From positions 2,840,001-2,904,000 of the forward strand of contig NZ_AP023439.1 in NCBI RefSeq assembly GCF_014701095.1: a stretch of 64,000 bases of DNA, read 5' to 3'. The position numbers and the translations under genes were made by a program. How positions within the stretch are numbered: the stretch's first letter is position 1; each line of letters opens with the position of its first letter. Of the stretch, positions 16,409-25,392 are shown piece after piece. The stretch comes from Streptomyces tuirus (GTDB taxonomy: Bacteria > Actinomycetota > Actinomycetes > Streptomycetales > Streptomycetaceae). The notes beneath the pieces are model-generated. The model saw only the letters and a list, made by a program, of their open reading frames with translations. It was not told the DNA's origin and searched no databases.

Positions 16409-17512
16409 TTACTTCTCCTGCTGCTTGCGCCAGCGAATTCCGGCTTCGATGAAGCCGTCGATCTCGCCGTTGAACACAGCCTCGGGGTTGCCGACCTCGA
16501 ACTCGGTACGCAGGTCCTTGACCATCTGGTACGGGTGCAGGACATAGGAACGCATCTGGTTGCCCCAGGAGCTGCCGCCGTCCTTGAGGGCGTCCATCTT
16601 GGCCCGCTCCTCCTGGCGCTGCCGCTCCAGCAGCTTCGCCTGAAGGACGTTCATGGCGGTCGCCTTGTTCTGGATCTGCGAGCGCTCGTTCTGGCAGGAG
16701 ACGACGATGCCGGTGGGGAGGTGGGTGAGACGCACCGCGGAGTCGGTGGTGTTGACGCCCTGGCCGCCGGGGCCGGACGAGCGGTACACGTCCACCCGCA
16801 GTTCGGACTCGTCGATCTCGATGTGGTCGGTCTGCTCCACCACGGGCAGGATCTCCACGCCCGCGAAGGAGGTCTGCCGCCGGCCCTGGTTGTCGAAGGG
16901 CGAGATGCGCACCAGCCGGTGCGTGCCCTGCTCGACGGAGAGGGTGCCGTACGCGTAGGGCGCCTGGACGGCGAAGGTGGTCGACTTGATGCCGGCCTCC
17001 TCCGCGTACGACGTCTCGTAGATCTCGGTCTTGTAGCCGCGCTGCTCGGCCCAGCGCAGGTACATGCGCTGGAGCTTCTCGGCGAAGTCGGCGGCGTCGA
17101 CGCCGCCGGCCTCGGCGCGGATGTTCACCAGCGCCTCGCGGGAGTCGTACTCGCCGGAGAGGAGGGTGCGGACCTCCATCTCGTCCAGCGCCTTCTTCAC
17201 GGCCGCGAGCTCGGACTCGGCCTCGGCACGGGTGTCCGGGTCGTCCTCCTCCTCGGCCATCTCGAAGAGGACGCCCAGGTCGTCGATGCGACCGCGCAGG
17301 GCCTCGGCCTTGCGCACCTCGGCCTGGAGGTGGGACAGCTTGCTGGTGATCTTCTGCGCCTCATCGGGGTTGTCCCAGAGGGACGGCGCGGCCGCCTGCT
17401 CCTCGAGCACGGCGATGTCTGCCCTCATCTTGTCGAGGTCCAGGACGGCCTCGATCGACTCCATGGTCGAGGAGAGGGACTTGAGCTCTTCGGATACATC
17501 GACGACTGCCAC
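16409..17512 (-). CDS. prfB: peptide chain release factor 2
   Basis: 367 aa. It carries the RF2 discriminator SPF (in RISPFDNQ) that reads UGA/UAA, and the peptidyl-hydrolysis GGQ in [10 protein letters not shown] (about residue 250). The N-terminal helical domain is complete. The frame is continuous from the GTG at 17512: there is no in-frame UGA near codon 26, so the autoregulatory frameshift seen in E. coli is absent, as in other actinobacteria. The Shine-Dalgarno GGAGGGC sits unusually close to the GTG. It is encoded 58 bp after the pkaB-type kinase, with a GC-rich hairpin between them. Confidence 0.98.
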   Translation of the reverse strand: MAVVDVSEELKSLSSTMESIEAVLDLDKMRADIAVLEEQAAAPSLWDNPDEAQKITSKLSHLQAEVRKAEALRGRIDDLGVLFEMAEEEDDPDTRAEAESELAAVKKALDEMEVRTLLSGEYDSREALVNIRAEAGGVDAADFAEKLQRMYLRWAEQRGYKTEIYETSYAEEAGIKSTTFAVQAPYAYGTLSVEQGTHRLVRISPFDNQGRRQTSFAGVEILPVVEQTDHIEIDESELRVDVYRSSGPGGQGVNTTDSAVRLTHLPTGIVVSCQNERSQIQNKATAMNVLQAKLLERQRQEERAKMDALKDGGSSWGNQMRSYVLHPYQMVKDLRTEFEVGNPEAVFNGEIDGFIEAGIRWRKQQEK

Positions 17513-17531
17513 GCCCTCCAGCGTAACGGCT

Positions 17532-17556
17532 CCGCCCGGCGGCCATCGCCGGGCGG
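17532..17556 (-). other. GC-rich hairpin between the kinase and prfB
   Basis: CCGCCCGGCG and CGCCGGGCGG form a perfect 10-bp stem with a 5-base loop, without a T-run. It may dampen read-through from the kinase gene into prfB or protect an mRNA 3' end. Confidence 0.5.
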
Positions 17557-17570
17557 CCGGAGCGGGCGGC

Positions 17571-18821
17571 TCAGGGGGTCTGCGGCGCGGAGTTCTTCGT
17601 GTCCTGGGGAGGTGCGCCGCCGCCGTCGTCGTCCGACGTGGACAGCCAGGCGCCGACGCCGATCGCCGCCGTGAGGGCGACCGCGCCCGCTCCCAGGGCC
17701 ACCCGGCGGCGCCGGGCGGCGGCGCGGTTGCGGGCCGAGCCGGGGCGGGGGGTGCCCGCGGTGCGCGGGGCCCGGGCGGTGCCGTGGGCGCCGCCGGCCA
17801 GCTCGTCGGGGGCGGGGACGCGCATCGAGGTGTGGGTGTCGCGGTTGGAGTCGGCCGGCTTCGCGCCCGGCACCAGGGGGACCGCGCCCCGCCGCCGGAC
17901 GCGCTCCCCGGTCGGCGCCGGTCCGGCGGGCTGCTCCTCGCCGTCGGCCTCCCGCGTGGGCTCGGTGTCCGGCTCGTCGACCTCCAGCGGGGGCATGCCC
18001 GACAGCATCGGCAGCAGTTCCCGCAGCCGGGCCCCGAGCTCCGAGGCCCGCAGCCGCGACGCCGGGGCCTTGGCCAGGCACTGCACCAGCAGCTGCCACA
18101 GCTCGTCCGGGATGCCGGGCAGCGGGACGACCGTCTCCGTGACGTGCCGGCGCAGGACCGCGCCGGGGTGGCCGCCGCCGAACGGCGTGAAGCCCGCCAG
18201 CAGCTCGTAGAGGACGGTGGCGAGCGCGTAGATGTCGACGGACGCGCGCGGGGGCAGGCCCTCGACGATCTCCGGGGCGAGGTAGTCCGGAGTGCCGATG
18301 ATCTTCGTGGCCTTGGTACGGCGCGGGGTGTCGATGAGTTTGGCCACGCCGAAGTCGGTCAGCAGCGCGCGGTGTGAGCCGCCGGGGCCGAGCGGGCCCT
18401 GCATGTCCAGGAGCACGTTCTCCGGCTTGACGTCCCGGTGCACGACGCCTGCGGCGTGCGCGGCGGCCAGTCCGTCGGCGATGTCGGCCGCGATCGCGAC
18501 GGCCGCCTCGGGGGCCAGGCGCCGGTCCCGGTCCAGCCGGGTGCGCAGGTCCGTGCCGCGGACGAGGTCCATGACGAGCGCCAGGTCGTTGCCGTCGACG
18601 ACCAGGTCCCGCACCGACACCACGTGCGGGTGCTCCAGGCCGAGCAGGGCCGTGCGCTCCTGGACGAAGCGGCCGACGAGTTCCTCGTCGGACGAGAGGT
18701 CCTCGCGCAGCAGCTTGATGGCGACGGGGCCTTCGGGGCCCTCGCCCAGCCACACCGTGCCGGCGCTGCCCCGCCCGAGGATCTGGTGGGCGGTGTACCG
18801 GCTGCCGATCTTCCGTGCCAA
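17571..18821 (-). CDS. pkaB: membrane Ser/Thr protein kinase, PkaB-type
   Basis: 416 aa from a TTG at 18821; TAGGAG eight bases upstream supports this rare start. The N-terminal kinase domain (about 9-270) has the Gly-rich loop [12 protein letters not shown] Lys, catalytic [11 protein letters not shown], and GTPDYLAPE in the activation segment. A Pro/Arg-rich linker (about 275-370) precedes a single TM ([20 protein letters not shown]) and a short acidic extracellular tail, so there is no sensor domain outside. Length and linkage to a second kinase match the pkaB/pkaA pair of S. coelicolor. Targets are unknown; the divergent FHA protein is an obvious candidate reader of phosphothreonine. Confidence 0.93.
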   Translation of the reverse strand: MARKIGSRYTAHQILGRGSAGTVWLGEGPEGPVAIKLLREDLSSDEELVGRFVQERTALLGLEHPHVVSVRDLVVDGNDLALVMDLVRGTDLRTRLDRDRRLAPEAAVAIAADIADGLAAAHAAGVVHRDVKPENVLLDMQGPLGPGGSHRALLTDFGVAKLIDTPRRTKATKIIGTPDYLAPEIVEGLPPRASVDIYALATVLYELLAGFTPFGGGHPGAVLRRHVTETVVPLPGIPDELWQLLVQCLAKAPASRLRASELGARLRELLPMLSGMPPLEVDEPDTEPTREADGEEQPAGPAPTGERVRRRGAVPLVPGAKPADSNRDTHTSMRVPAPDELAGGAHGTARAPRTAGTPRPGSARNRAAARRRRVALGAGAVALTAAIGVGAWLSTSDDDGGGAPPQDTKNSAPQTP

Positions 18822-18943
18822 GACTGCTCCTACCGACGCGTGTTGTCGCTAAAACTACGCGTCCGGAGAGCCAACCTTCACCGTGGAGGCGGAAATCACC
18901 CGCCGGGTGTCGACAAATCACCAACCCCGCGGGGCGGTTCCGG

Positions 18944-20626
18944 TCAGTTCGTGCCGGAACTGCTCCCGCCGAGCTTCTCGAACCAGCCGGCCACGGTGCT
19001 GAACCAGTCGGTGAGCTGGTCCCAGTAGCCCTTGCCGGTGCCGATCCACTCCTGCAGCGGGCTCAGTTCCCAGACCAGCCAGCCCGCGACGAACAGGATG
19101 ACGATCGTGAACAGGCAGCCCTTCAGGCAGCCGAGTCCGGGGATCCGCATCGGGTTGGCGCTGCGCTGGCGCGGCTGCCGGGGCTCGCGCTGGGGCCGCT
19201 GCGGCTGCTGAGGCTGGGCCGGGGGCGCGGGCGGGGCGTAGCGCTGCGGCGGCTGGGGGCGCTGGGGCTGCGGGGCGTACTGCTGTGGCTGCTGCTGCGG
19301 GTGGCCGTAGCCGGGTCCGGGCGGGGGTGCCTGGCGGCGCGGGGGCTGCTGCGGCCGGGCGACCTGGCGCTGGGGGCGGCGGCGCAGCGGGTCCTCGTTC
19401 GGGTCGAGGTACTGCACCTGGGTCTGCTCGTTGCGGTCGCGGGCCGCCCGCAGCTGGTTCTGCCAGGGGTGCGGGTCCTCCGGGCCGCCCTGCTGTCCGG
19501 GGTGGCCGGGCGAGCCCGGCGGGACCGGCGGCATGACGGCGGTGGGGTCGGCGGCGCCCCGGTGGTTCATGACGGCGGTGGGGTCGGCGGCGCCGGCCGG
19601 GCCGCCGGTGTGCGGCATGACGCTGGTCGCGGCGTTCGGGTCGTACGAGCCCGCGCCCTGCGGGAGGACCTGGGTGGGGTCGGCCGCGCCCGGTGTGTCG
19701 GGCACCGGCGCGGGGGCCGGGTCGGGCACGAGGAGCATGCCGACGCCCTCGGCGGCGGCGATCTGCGCGGAGTTCGCATGCACCCCGATGCCCTCGGCGG
19801 CGACGCGCAGGCCGCGGGCGAGGTTCTCGGCGCTGGGCCGCTCGTCCGGGTTCTTGCGCAGGCAGCGCTCGATGACCGTCCACAGCGGGTCGGGGACCGT
19901 GGAGGGGCGGCGCGGCTCGGCGCTGAGGTGCTGGTGCAGGACTTCCAGGGCGGAGCCGCCGGAGAACGGCGGGCGGCCGGTGACCAGCTCGTACAGCAGG
20001 ATGCCGGCGCCGTAGATGTCGACGGCGGAGGTCTGCGGGCGGCCCTCGGCGGATTCGGGCGCGACGTACGCGGGCGTGCCCACGAACTCCTGGGTGCGGG
20101 TCAGTCCCGGGGAGTCGGCGAGGCGGGCGATGCCGAAGTCGGTCAGCAGCGGGTGCATCTGCCCGTCGTACTGCTGGAGCAGGACGTTGGCCGGCTTGAG
20201 GTCGCGGTGGACGACGCCGTCGGCGTGGCTGGCGGCGAGCGCGTCGGCGATCTGGGCGGTGAGCAGGGCGGCGGCGACCGGGGTGAACGGCCCGTTCTCG
20301 CGCAGGTAGCGGTGCAGGTCGGGGCCCTCGACGAGGTCCATGACCAGCGCCAGCAGCTCGCCCTCGACGACCAGGTCACGGACCCGGACGATGTTCGGGT
20401 GGGTCAGCCGCAGCAGGACGGACCGCTCGCGCAGGAACCGCATGACGATGTCCGGGTCGCCGGCCAGCTCCTCTTTGAGGACCTTGATCGCGACGGTCTC
20501 GCCGGGCTGCCCCGGCACGGCCGCCTCGGCGCCCGCGGTCTCGCGCTGGCGGGCGCGCCAGACGGTGCCCGTGGCGCCGCGTCCGAGCGGCTCCTCGAGG
20601 AGGTACTTGCTGCCTACCGGCCGCAC
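18944..20626 (-). CDS. pkaA: membrane Ser/Thr protein kinase, PkaA-type
   Basis: 560 aa from a GTG at 20626 with GGGAG eight bases upstream. The kinase domain (about 8-280) has GRGATGTV, VAIKVLKEE, HRDLKPAN, DFGIARL and GTPAYVAPE. After about residue 290 come Thr/Ala-rich repeats (ADPTAVMNH, ADPTAVMPP and relatives) that look like clustered phosphothreonine acceptor sites. A Gln/Pro/Arg-rich stretch follows (about 410-500, QQPQQYAPQPQRPQPP-like), then one TM (CLFTIVILFVAGWLVWEL) and a short extracellular tail. It corresponds to PkaA of S. coelicolor by size and linkage. It is separated from the pkaB-type gene by 122 bp and divergent from the FHA/ATPase gene. Confidence 0.93.
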   Translation of the reverse strand: MRPVGSKYLLEEPLGRGATGTVWRARQRETAGAEAAVPGQPGETVAIKVLKEELAGDPDIVMRFLRERSVLLRLTHPNIVRVRDLVVEGELLALVMDLVEGPDLHRYLRENGPFTPVAAALLTAQIADALAASHADGVVHRDLKPANVLLQQYDGQMHPLLTDFGIARLADSPGLTRTQEFVGTPAYVAPESAEGRPQTSAVDIYGAGILLYELVTGRPPFSGGSALEVLHQHLSAEPRRPSTVPDPLWTVIERCLRKNPDERPSAENLARGLRVAAEGIGVHANSAQIAAAEGVGMLLVPDPAPAPVPDTPGAADPTQVLPQGAGSYDPNAATSVMPHTGGPAGAADPTAVMNHRGAADPTAVMPPVPPGSPGHPGQQGGPEDPHPWQNQLRAARDRNEQTQVQYLDPNEDPLRRRPQRQVARPQQPPRRQAPPPGPGYGHPQQQPQQYAPQPQRPQPPQRYAPPAPPAQPQQPQRPQREPRQPRQRSANPMRIPGLGCLKGCLFTIVILFVAGWLVWELSPLQEWIGTGKGYWDQLTDWFSTVAGWFEKLGGSSSGTN

Positions 20627-21037
20627 GTCATGCGCTCCCTGGTGCTTGCCTTGCCTGCTGGCCTGTCCGACCCACTGTAGTGCCGGGGGGCCGGGGACCG
20701 GTGTGCCGTGTTTCTGTGCGTCTCACGCAGTGGGTCCTACGGAGTGGGTCATGGGTCCTGCGTAGTGGGTCTTACGTAACGGCCGTCACAGCCGTTCGAA
20801 GGAAAGACGCTCACCTCGGTCGTGTGGTTGCCGGGAGTGAGCGTGAGTGATCTCAAGCGGTCGCCTGTGGGTCATCTCTCAGGCACTTTTGCGGGCAGAG
20901 CCGACCAATCAAGATCACCTTTTCCGGAGCGAGGGGCGCACTGTCAGTGGCAGGTGCGAGGATGCTGGCAGTACTGGCCGACGTGCTGGGGCGGGGTGGG
21001 GGACTCCGCGCCCGGGCAGAAGGGACCGCTGACGGCG
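20627..21037. promoter_or_regulatory. divergent promoter region between kinase and FHA/ATPase genes
   Basis: 411 bp without a gene. AGTGGGTC occurs as direct copies at 20728-20735, 20742-20749 and 20763-20770, with a partial TGGGTCC at 20751 and an inverted copy (GACCCACT) at 20670-20677. The kinase lies to the left, so these motifs sit 50-145 bp upstream of its start. TGTCAG near 20942 and AGGATG near 20959 resemble vegetative promoter elements for the plus-strand gene, but their spacing is poor. Confidence 0.55.
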
Positions 21038-24000
21038 ATGCAGATCCGGCTGACCGTCGTAGATCCGCTGGGCCCGTCGGCGCCGGCGCGGGACCGCGCC
21101 CCGCGCAGCGACGTGCTGGTCACGGCGCCCGCCGGTACGGCGCTCGCCGCGGTGGCGTCCGCGCTCGCCCAGGTGGTCTCCGGTGGTGACGGCTCGGGCA
21201 CACCTGTGCTGTACGCCGGGGAGCAGCGGCTCGACGCCCAGCGCTGCACGCTCGGCGAGCCCCCGCTGACCGACGGTGCCGTGCTGTCCGTGGGTGCGCC
21301 GGGCGAGCCCGAGCCTCATCCCGAGCTGGACGACGCCCCGGCCCAGCTCCAGGTCGTGGCCGGCCCGGACGCCGGCGGTGTCCATCTCCTGCACGGCGGT
21401 GAGATCCGCGTCGGCCGCTCCGCCGACGCCGATGTGCCGCTCGACGACCCGGACGTCTCCCGGCTGCACTGCGCGGTGACGGTGAGCGCGGACGGCCGCG
21501 TCGCGGTCGCCGACCTGGACTCCACGAACGGCACGACGGTGAACGGCGTACGGGTCGGCGGCCGGGCGGTGTCCTTCGCGCCGGGTGCGCTGCTGCGGAT
21601 CGGTGAGTCGGCCCTGCGGCTGGCTCCCGCCGGGGGGCCGGGGGGCCGGGTCGAGACGACGCCGGACGGCGAGGGGCACGTGCGCGTGGCCTGCCCCGCC
21701 GGAGAGGCGGCCGCCTCGCCCGCGCCCGTGGCCGGCCCGGGGCCGGCGAGGCCCGCCGGTCCCACGCACCACTCCTACGGCTCTGCGGCCTGGGCCAGGC
21801 CCGGCGCCTCCGGGAGCGGCGCGGCCGATCCGGCCGTGGTGCCCGGGCAGGGCGGGGCCCCGCTGATCGAGAGCGAGGGCCCGGGCGCGGCGTCCGAACG
21901 GCCACGCCCTGCGGGCAGCGGCGGTGAGACCCACACGGAGGGCACTGGGAGCGGGGTGCCCGCCGGGGGTGCGGCCCGCACAGGGGACAGCCGTGGCCGG
22001 ACGCCCGACCAGGGCGCCGGGAGCGGGGTACGCGCCGGGGACGGCTCGAGCGAGGTGCCGCCCCGGGGCGCCGGCCGGAGCCAGGCACCCTCTCCGGGCA
22101 CGGGGCGTACGGCCCCCACCGGGGACAGCTGGAGTCAGGCGTCCGCCCAGGGCACCGGAGGCGCGGCCCACGCCGGGGACGGCTGGAGCGAGGTGCCGCC
22201 CCGGGGCGGCGGAGGTACCGGGGACCGTTGGAGTCAAGCGTCCGCCCAGGGCGGCGGAGGCGCGGCCCACGCCGGGGACGGCTGGAGCGAGGTGCCGCCT
22301 CAGGGCGGCGGACGTACCGGGGACAGCTGGAGTCAGGCACCCGCCCAGGGCACCGGAGGCGCCGCCCGCACGGGAGACGGCCGGGGCGAGGTGCCGCCCC
22401 AGGGCGCCCGGCGCGCGGGGAACGGCACGAGCCAGGCGCCCGCCCCGGGCACCGAGGACGCGGCACGTGCGCAGGCCGGAGCCGCAGGGACCGCCTTCGA
22501 GACCCACGGGACGCCCACCCGGCAGCCCGAGGCCGCTCAGGGGCCGTCTCCCCTCACTCCTCCCGGCTCCCCGGCCCGGCCGGTGGGCGGCGCCGGGGAC
22601 ACGCACGCGGGTGGTTCCGGGCTCGACGCGTTCGGCGTCGCGGACGGAACCGGTCCTCATCTCCGCCAGACGGACGGGCCGGCCGCCCCCGACGACCCGG
22701 CCCTGGCGGACCAGCGCTCCGGCCGCGGGCGCAAAGGCACGCCCCTCCGGGGCACCGACGTACCTCCGGGGACCCGCAGGCGCGGCGGACTCGGGGCGTG
22801 GGCCCGGCGGCTGGCCGGAGGGCGTGGCGAGCAGACCGCTCAGGCGCCCGAGGCATACGAGGACGAGCCGGCCGCCGGCGTCGCGGCCGAGCACCACCCG
22901 GTCGCCGCGCCGGCCGCCCCGGAGACCTGGCCGGACCCGGCCACGCTGCTGCTCACGGCCCTCGGGCCCGGGCCGCGGCTGTGGGAGCGCGGCTCCGGTC
23001 ACCCGGAGGCGCTGGCCGTGCGCCTCGGTACGGCCGACCGGGCGGCACCGGACGGCTCGGGCCTGCTGCCCGCCGTACCCGTGACCGCCGGGCTGCGCGA
23101 GGTCGGCGCCCTGGGGCTGGCCGGGCCGCGGGCACGGCTGGCCGGGCTGACCCGCGCGGTCCTGGCCCAGCTCACCACGCTGCACTCCCCCGACGTGCTG
23201 GAGATCGTCCTGATCGCCGCGGACCGCTCGCGTTCCCTGGAGGAGCGCACCGCCGAATGGTCCTGGCTGGGCTGGCTGCCGCACGTCCGTCCGGGGCACG
23301 GGCAGGACTGCCGGCTGCTCCTGGCCCACGACCGCGAACAGGCCGCGGCCCGCATCGACGAACTCACCCGCCGCCTGGAGGACCAGCTCGCGGATGCGGC
23401 GGCCCCGGGCCCCGGCCCGGCAGGAAGCGTCGGTATGCCGACGAGCACCTCAGTGAGTGGCGGCCCGCGGTCCTCCGGCGCCGCCCCGTCCCCGGACCAC
23501 TCCGTCCCCGGCCCCCGCCGCCCCTCCTGGGCCCGGGACGACGACGCCGGTGCCGACGCGGCGGCCGCCTTCCCCGGTCCGTACACCGTCGTGGTCGTCG
23601 ACGGCGACCCCGGCGGCGCCGACCTGCGCAAAGCCGTCGCGCGGCTGGCGCTGGAGGGCCCCCGGGCCGGGATACACGTCGTATGCCTGGCCGAGACGGC
23701 CGCCGCCTCCCCGGCCTCGCCGGTGACGGAGACCTACGAGGCGGCCTGCGCGGTGGCACCGACCTTCCGGCAGTGCGGCGCGGTCGCGCTGCTCAGCGGG
23801 GACGTGGCGACGGCCCTGCGGCTGATGCGCGTGGCCCGGGTGGGCGGTGACGGCTCACCTGCCGGGCCTGCCGGGCCCGTCGGGCACGGCACCGTCGCCA
23901 CCGTCGACGCCGTCTCCGCGGCCTGGGCCGAGCGGTTCGCGCGGGCGCTGGCGCCGCTGCGGACGGACGGCCCGGCGAGCGAGCGCCAGCCGCGCGTCTC

Positions 24001-25216
24001 CGCACCGCTGCCGCAGGCGGCCCGCCTGCTGGACGAGCTGGGCCTGGCGCGCGCCACCCCGGCGTCGCTGATGGCGCGCTGGGCGGACGCGGCCGACGAC
24101 GCCGAGGCGCTGGGCGGCCGGGTGCGCGCGGTGCTGGGCGCCGGGCCGCGCGGCCCGGTCTGCGCGGACCTCGCGGTCCAGGGGCCGCACCTGCTGATCG
24201 AGGGCCCGCCGGGCAGCGGCCGTACGGAGCTGCTGCGGGCGGTCGTCGCGTCCCTGGCCGCCGCCGAGCGGCCGGACCGCCTCGGCATCGTGCTGGTCGA
24301 CGGCCGGGGCGGCCCGGGCGCGGGCGGCGGGCACGGCGAGGGCCTGCGGGTGTGTACGGACGTACCGCATGTCACCACGCTGCTCATGGCCCACGACCCG
24401 GTCCGGATGCGGGAGTTCGCGCAGTCCCTGAGCGCCGAGCTGAAGCGGCGCGCCGAGCTGCTCGGGCGGTCCGACTTCGCCGAGTGGCACACCGGGCGGG
24501 AGCTGTCGGGCCGGATGGTCGCCCAGCGCACGGCGACGGCGCGGGGCGGTGAGCGGGCCGAGACCGCGTCCCAGACAGGAGCCGGGGACCTCGACTCCCC
24601 TTCCAGTTCGACCATGCGGCTGCGGCCGGGAGCGGCCCGGCGGCAGACGGAGGCGGCCGCGCCGCCGCTCCCCCGGCTCGTCGTGGTCGTCGACGACCTG
24701 GACGCCCTGGTCTCCCCGGCGCTCGGCTCGACCGGGCGGCCCGCGGCCGGCTCGGTGATGCGCGCGCTGGAGGCCGTGGCCAGAGAGGGCGAGCGGCTCG
24801 GCGTCCACCTGGTGGCGGCCACCGGCCCCTGCGCCCGTACGGCGGAGACGGAACCGGCGCGCCGGGCCACCCTGCGCGTCACGCTCGACACGCCCGCCCC
24901 GGGACGTGGGGGCACCGCCCTGTTCGAGCGAAGCCGAGAACTTGGGGGAGAGCCCGCGCCCGGCCGCGGGAGGCTCACCGGCCCGGACGGACGGGTCACC
25001 CCGTTCCAGGGCGGCCGGGTCACCGGCCGGATCCCCCGGACGGCGACGCTGCGCCCCACGGTCGTGCCTCTGGAATGGCACCGCATGGGTGACCCTCCGG
25101 CCCGCCGTCCGGTGCGGGAGCTCGGAAACGGCCCCACCGACCTGGCACTGTTGGCCAGCGCGCTGGAAAGGGCGGCGCGGGAGGTCGCGGCGGCGAAGGT
25201 GCCGTCGCTCCTGTGA
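21038..25216 (+). CDS. FHA-domain protein with FtsK/EssC-like P-loop ATPase region
   Basis: 1392 aa from the ATG at 21038 (MQIRLTVVDPLGP); longer frames lack likely coding sequence. An N-terminal ubiquitin-like/EssC-like segment (about 1-95) leads to an FHA domain (about 100-195) with IRVGRSADADV, SRLHCAV and DSTNGTTVNG, the phosphothreonine-binding set. About 400 residues of Gly/Ser/Pro-rich low complexity follow, including 33-residue repeats. The C-terminal ~700 residues resemble the FtsK/SpoIIIE ATPases of type VII secretion (EccC/EssC). They carry an ADRSRSLEERTAEWSWLGWLPHV-type element, Walker A GPPGSGRTE (about 1055) and Walker B LVVVVDDLDAL (about 1214). No transmembrane helix is seen, unlike EssC. 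Placement divergent from two Ser/Thr kinases suggests it reads their phosphorylation. The role is unknown. Confidence 0.87.
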   Translation: MQIRLTVVDPLGPSAPARDRAPRSDVLVTAPAGTALAAVASALAQVVSGGDGSGTPVLYAGEQRLDAQRCTLGEPPLTDGAVLSVGAPGEPEPHPELDDAPAQLQVVAGPDAGGVHLLHGGEIRVGRSADADVPLDDPDVSRLHCAVTVSADGRVAVADLDSTNGTTVNGVRVGGRAVSFAPGALLRIGESALRLAPAGGPGGRVETTPDGEGHVRVACPAGEAAASPAPVAGPGPARPAGPTHHSYGSAAWARPGASGSGAADPAVVPGQGGAPLIESEGPGAASERPRPAGSGGETHTEGTGSGVPAGGAARTGDSRGRTPDQGAGSGVRAGDGSSEVPPRGAGRSQAPSPGTGRTAPTGDSWSQASAQGTGGAAHAGDGWSEVPPRGGGGTGDRWSQASAQGGGGAAHAGDGWSEVPPQGGGRTGDSWSQAPAQGTGGAARTGDGRGEVPPQGARRAGNGTSQAPAPGTEDAARAQAGAAGTAFETHGTPTRQPEAAQGPSPLTPPGSPARPVGGAGDTHAGGSGLDAFGVADGTGPHLRQTDGPAAPDDPALADQRSGRGRKGTPLRGTDVPPGTRRRGGLGAWARRLAGGRGEQTAQAPEAYEDEPAAGVAAEHHPVAAPAAPETWPDPATLLLTALGPGPRLWERGSGHPEALAVRLGTADRAAPDGSGLLPAVPVTAGLREVGALGLAGPRARLAGLTRAVLAQLTTLHSPDVLEIVLIAADRSRSLEERTAEWSWLGWLPHVRPGHGQDCRLLLAHDREQAAARIDELTRRLEDQLADAAAPGPGPAGSVGMPTSTSVSGGPRSSGAAPSPDHSVPGPRRPSWARDDDAGADAAAAFPGPYTVVVVDGDPGGADLRKAVARLALEGPRAGIHVVCLAETAAASPASPVTETYEAACAVAPTFRQCGAVALLSGDVATALRLMRVARVGGDGSPAGPAGPVGHGTVATVDAVSAAWAERFARALAPLRTDGPASERQPRVSAPLPQAARLLDELGLARATPASLMARWADAADDAEALGGRVRAVLGAGPRGPVCADLAVQGPHLLIEGPPGSGRTELLRAVVASLAAAERPDRLGIVLVDGRGGPGAGGGHGEGLRVCTDVPHVTTLLMAHDPVRMREFAQSLSAELKRRAELLGRSDFAEWHTGRELSGRMVAQRTATARGGERAETASQTGAGDLDSPSSSTMRLRPGAARRQTEAAAPPLPRLVVVVDDLDALVSPALGSTGRPAAGSVMRALEAVAREGERLGVHLVAATGPCARTAETEPARRATLRVTLDTPAPGRGGTALFERSRELGGEPAPGRGRLTGPDGRVTPFQGGRVTGRIPRTATLRPTVVPLEWHRMGDPPARRPVRELGNGPTDLALLASALERAAREVAAAKVPSLL
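22130..22430 (+). repeat. 99-bp in-frame coding repeats
   Basis: Within the low-complexity linker of the FHA/ATPase gene, a 33-codon unit recurs (WSQASAQG..., AAHAGDGWSEVPP...). CGCGGCCCACGCCGGGGACG begins at 22162 and again at 22261, exactly 99 bp apart, with long identical flanks. At least two close and one or two decayed copies are present. Confidence 0.85.
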
Positions 25217-25392
25217 TCGAGGACGGCCGTCGGCCCCACCCGGCGTCATGGGACCGCGTCCCTGGTCACGAGGGAGTCACGATCCCCCACTTGACAGCCG
25301 ACGCCATCTTGCCGCCCCCGCACACCCGGGCGTAGACCAGATCGCACGGGAGCGCGCTCGACGTTCGACGAGGAACGAAGAACGGGGCAGTC
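25217..25392. promoter_or_regulatory. promoter/operator region of the sugar ABC operon
   Basis: 176 bp. It contains TTGACA at 25291 without a well-spaced -10 box. A perfect palindrome GAGCGCGCTC lies at 25350-25359, followed by TCGACGTTCGACGA. Such palindromes are typical of LacI-family operators upstream of sugar transport operons. No regulator gene is adjacent. Confidence 0.4.

Noticed and set aside
16409..17512. Programmed +1 frameshift in prfB
   Set aside because: The frame is open from the GTG through the whole protein with no early in-frame TGA.
18915..20680. 621-aa plus-strand ORF opposite the PkaA-type kinase
   Set aside because: Antisense shadow; the minus strand has every kinase motif in order.
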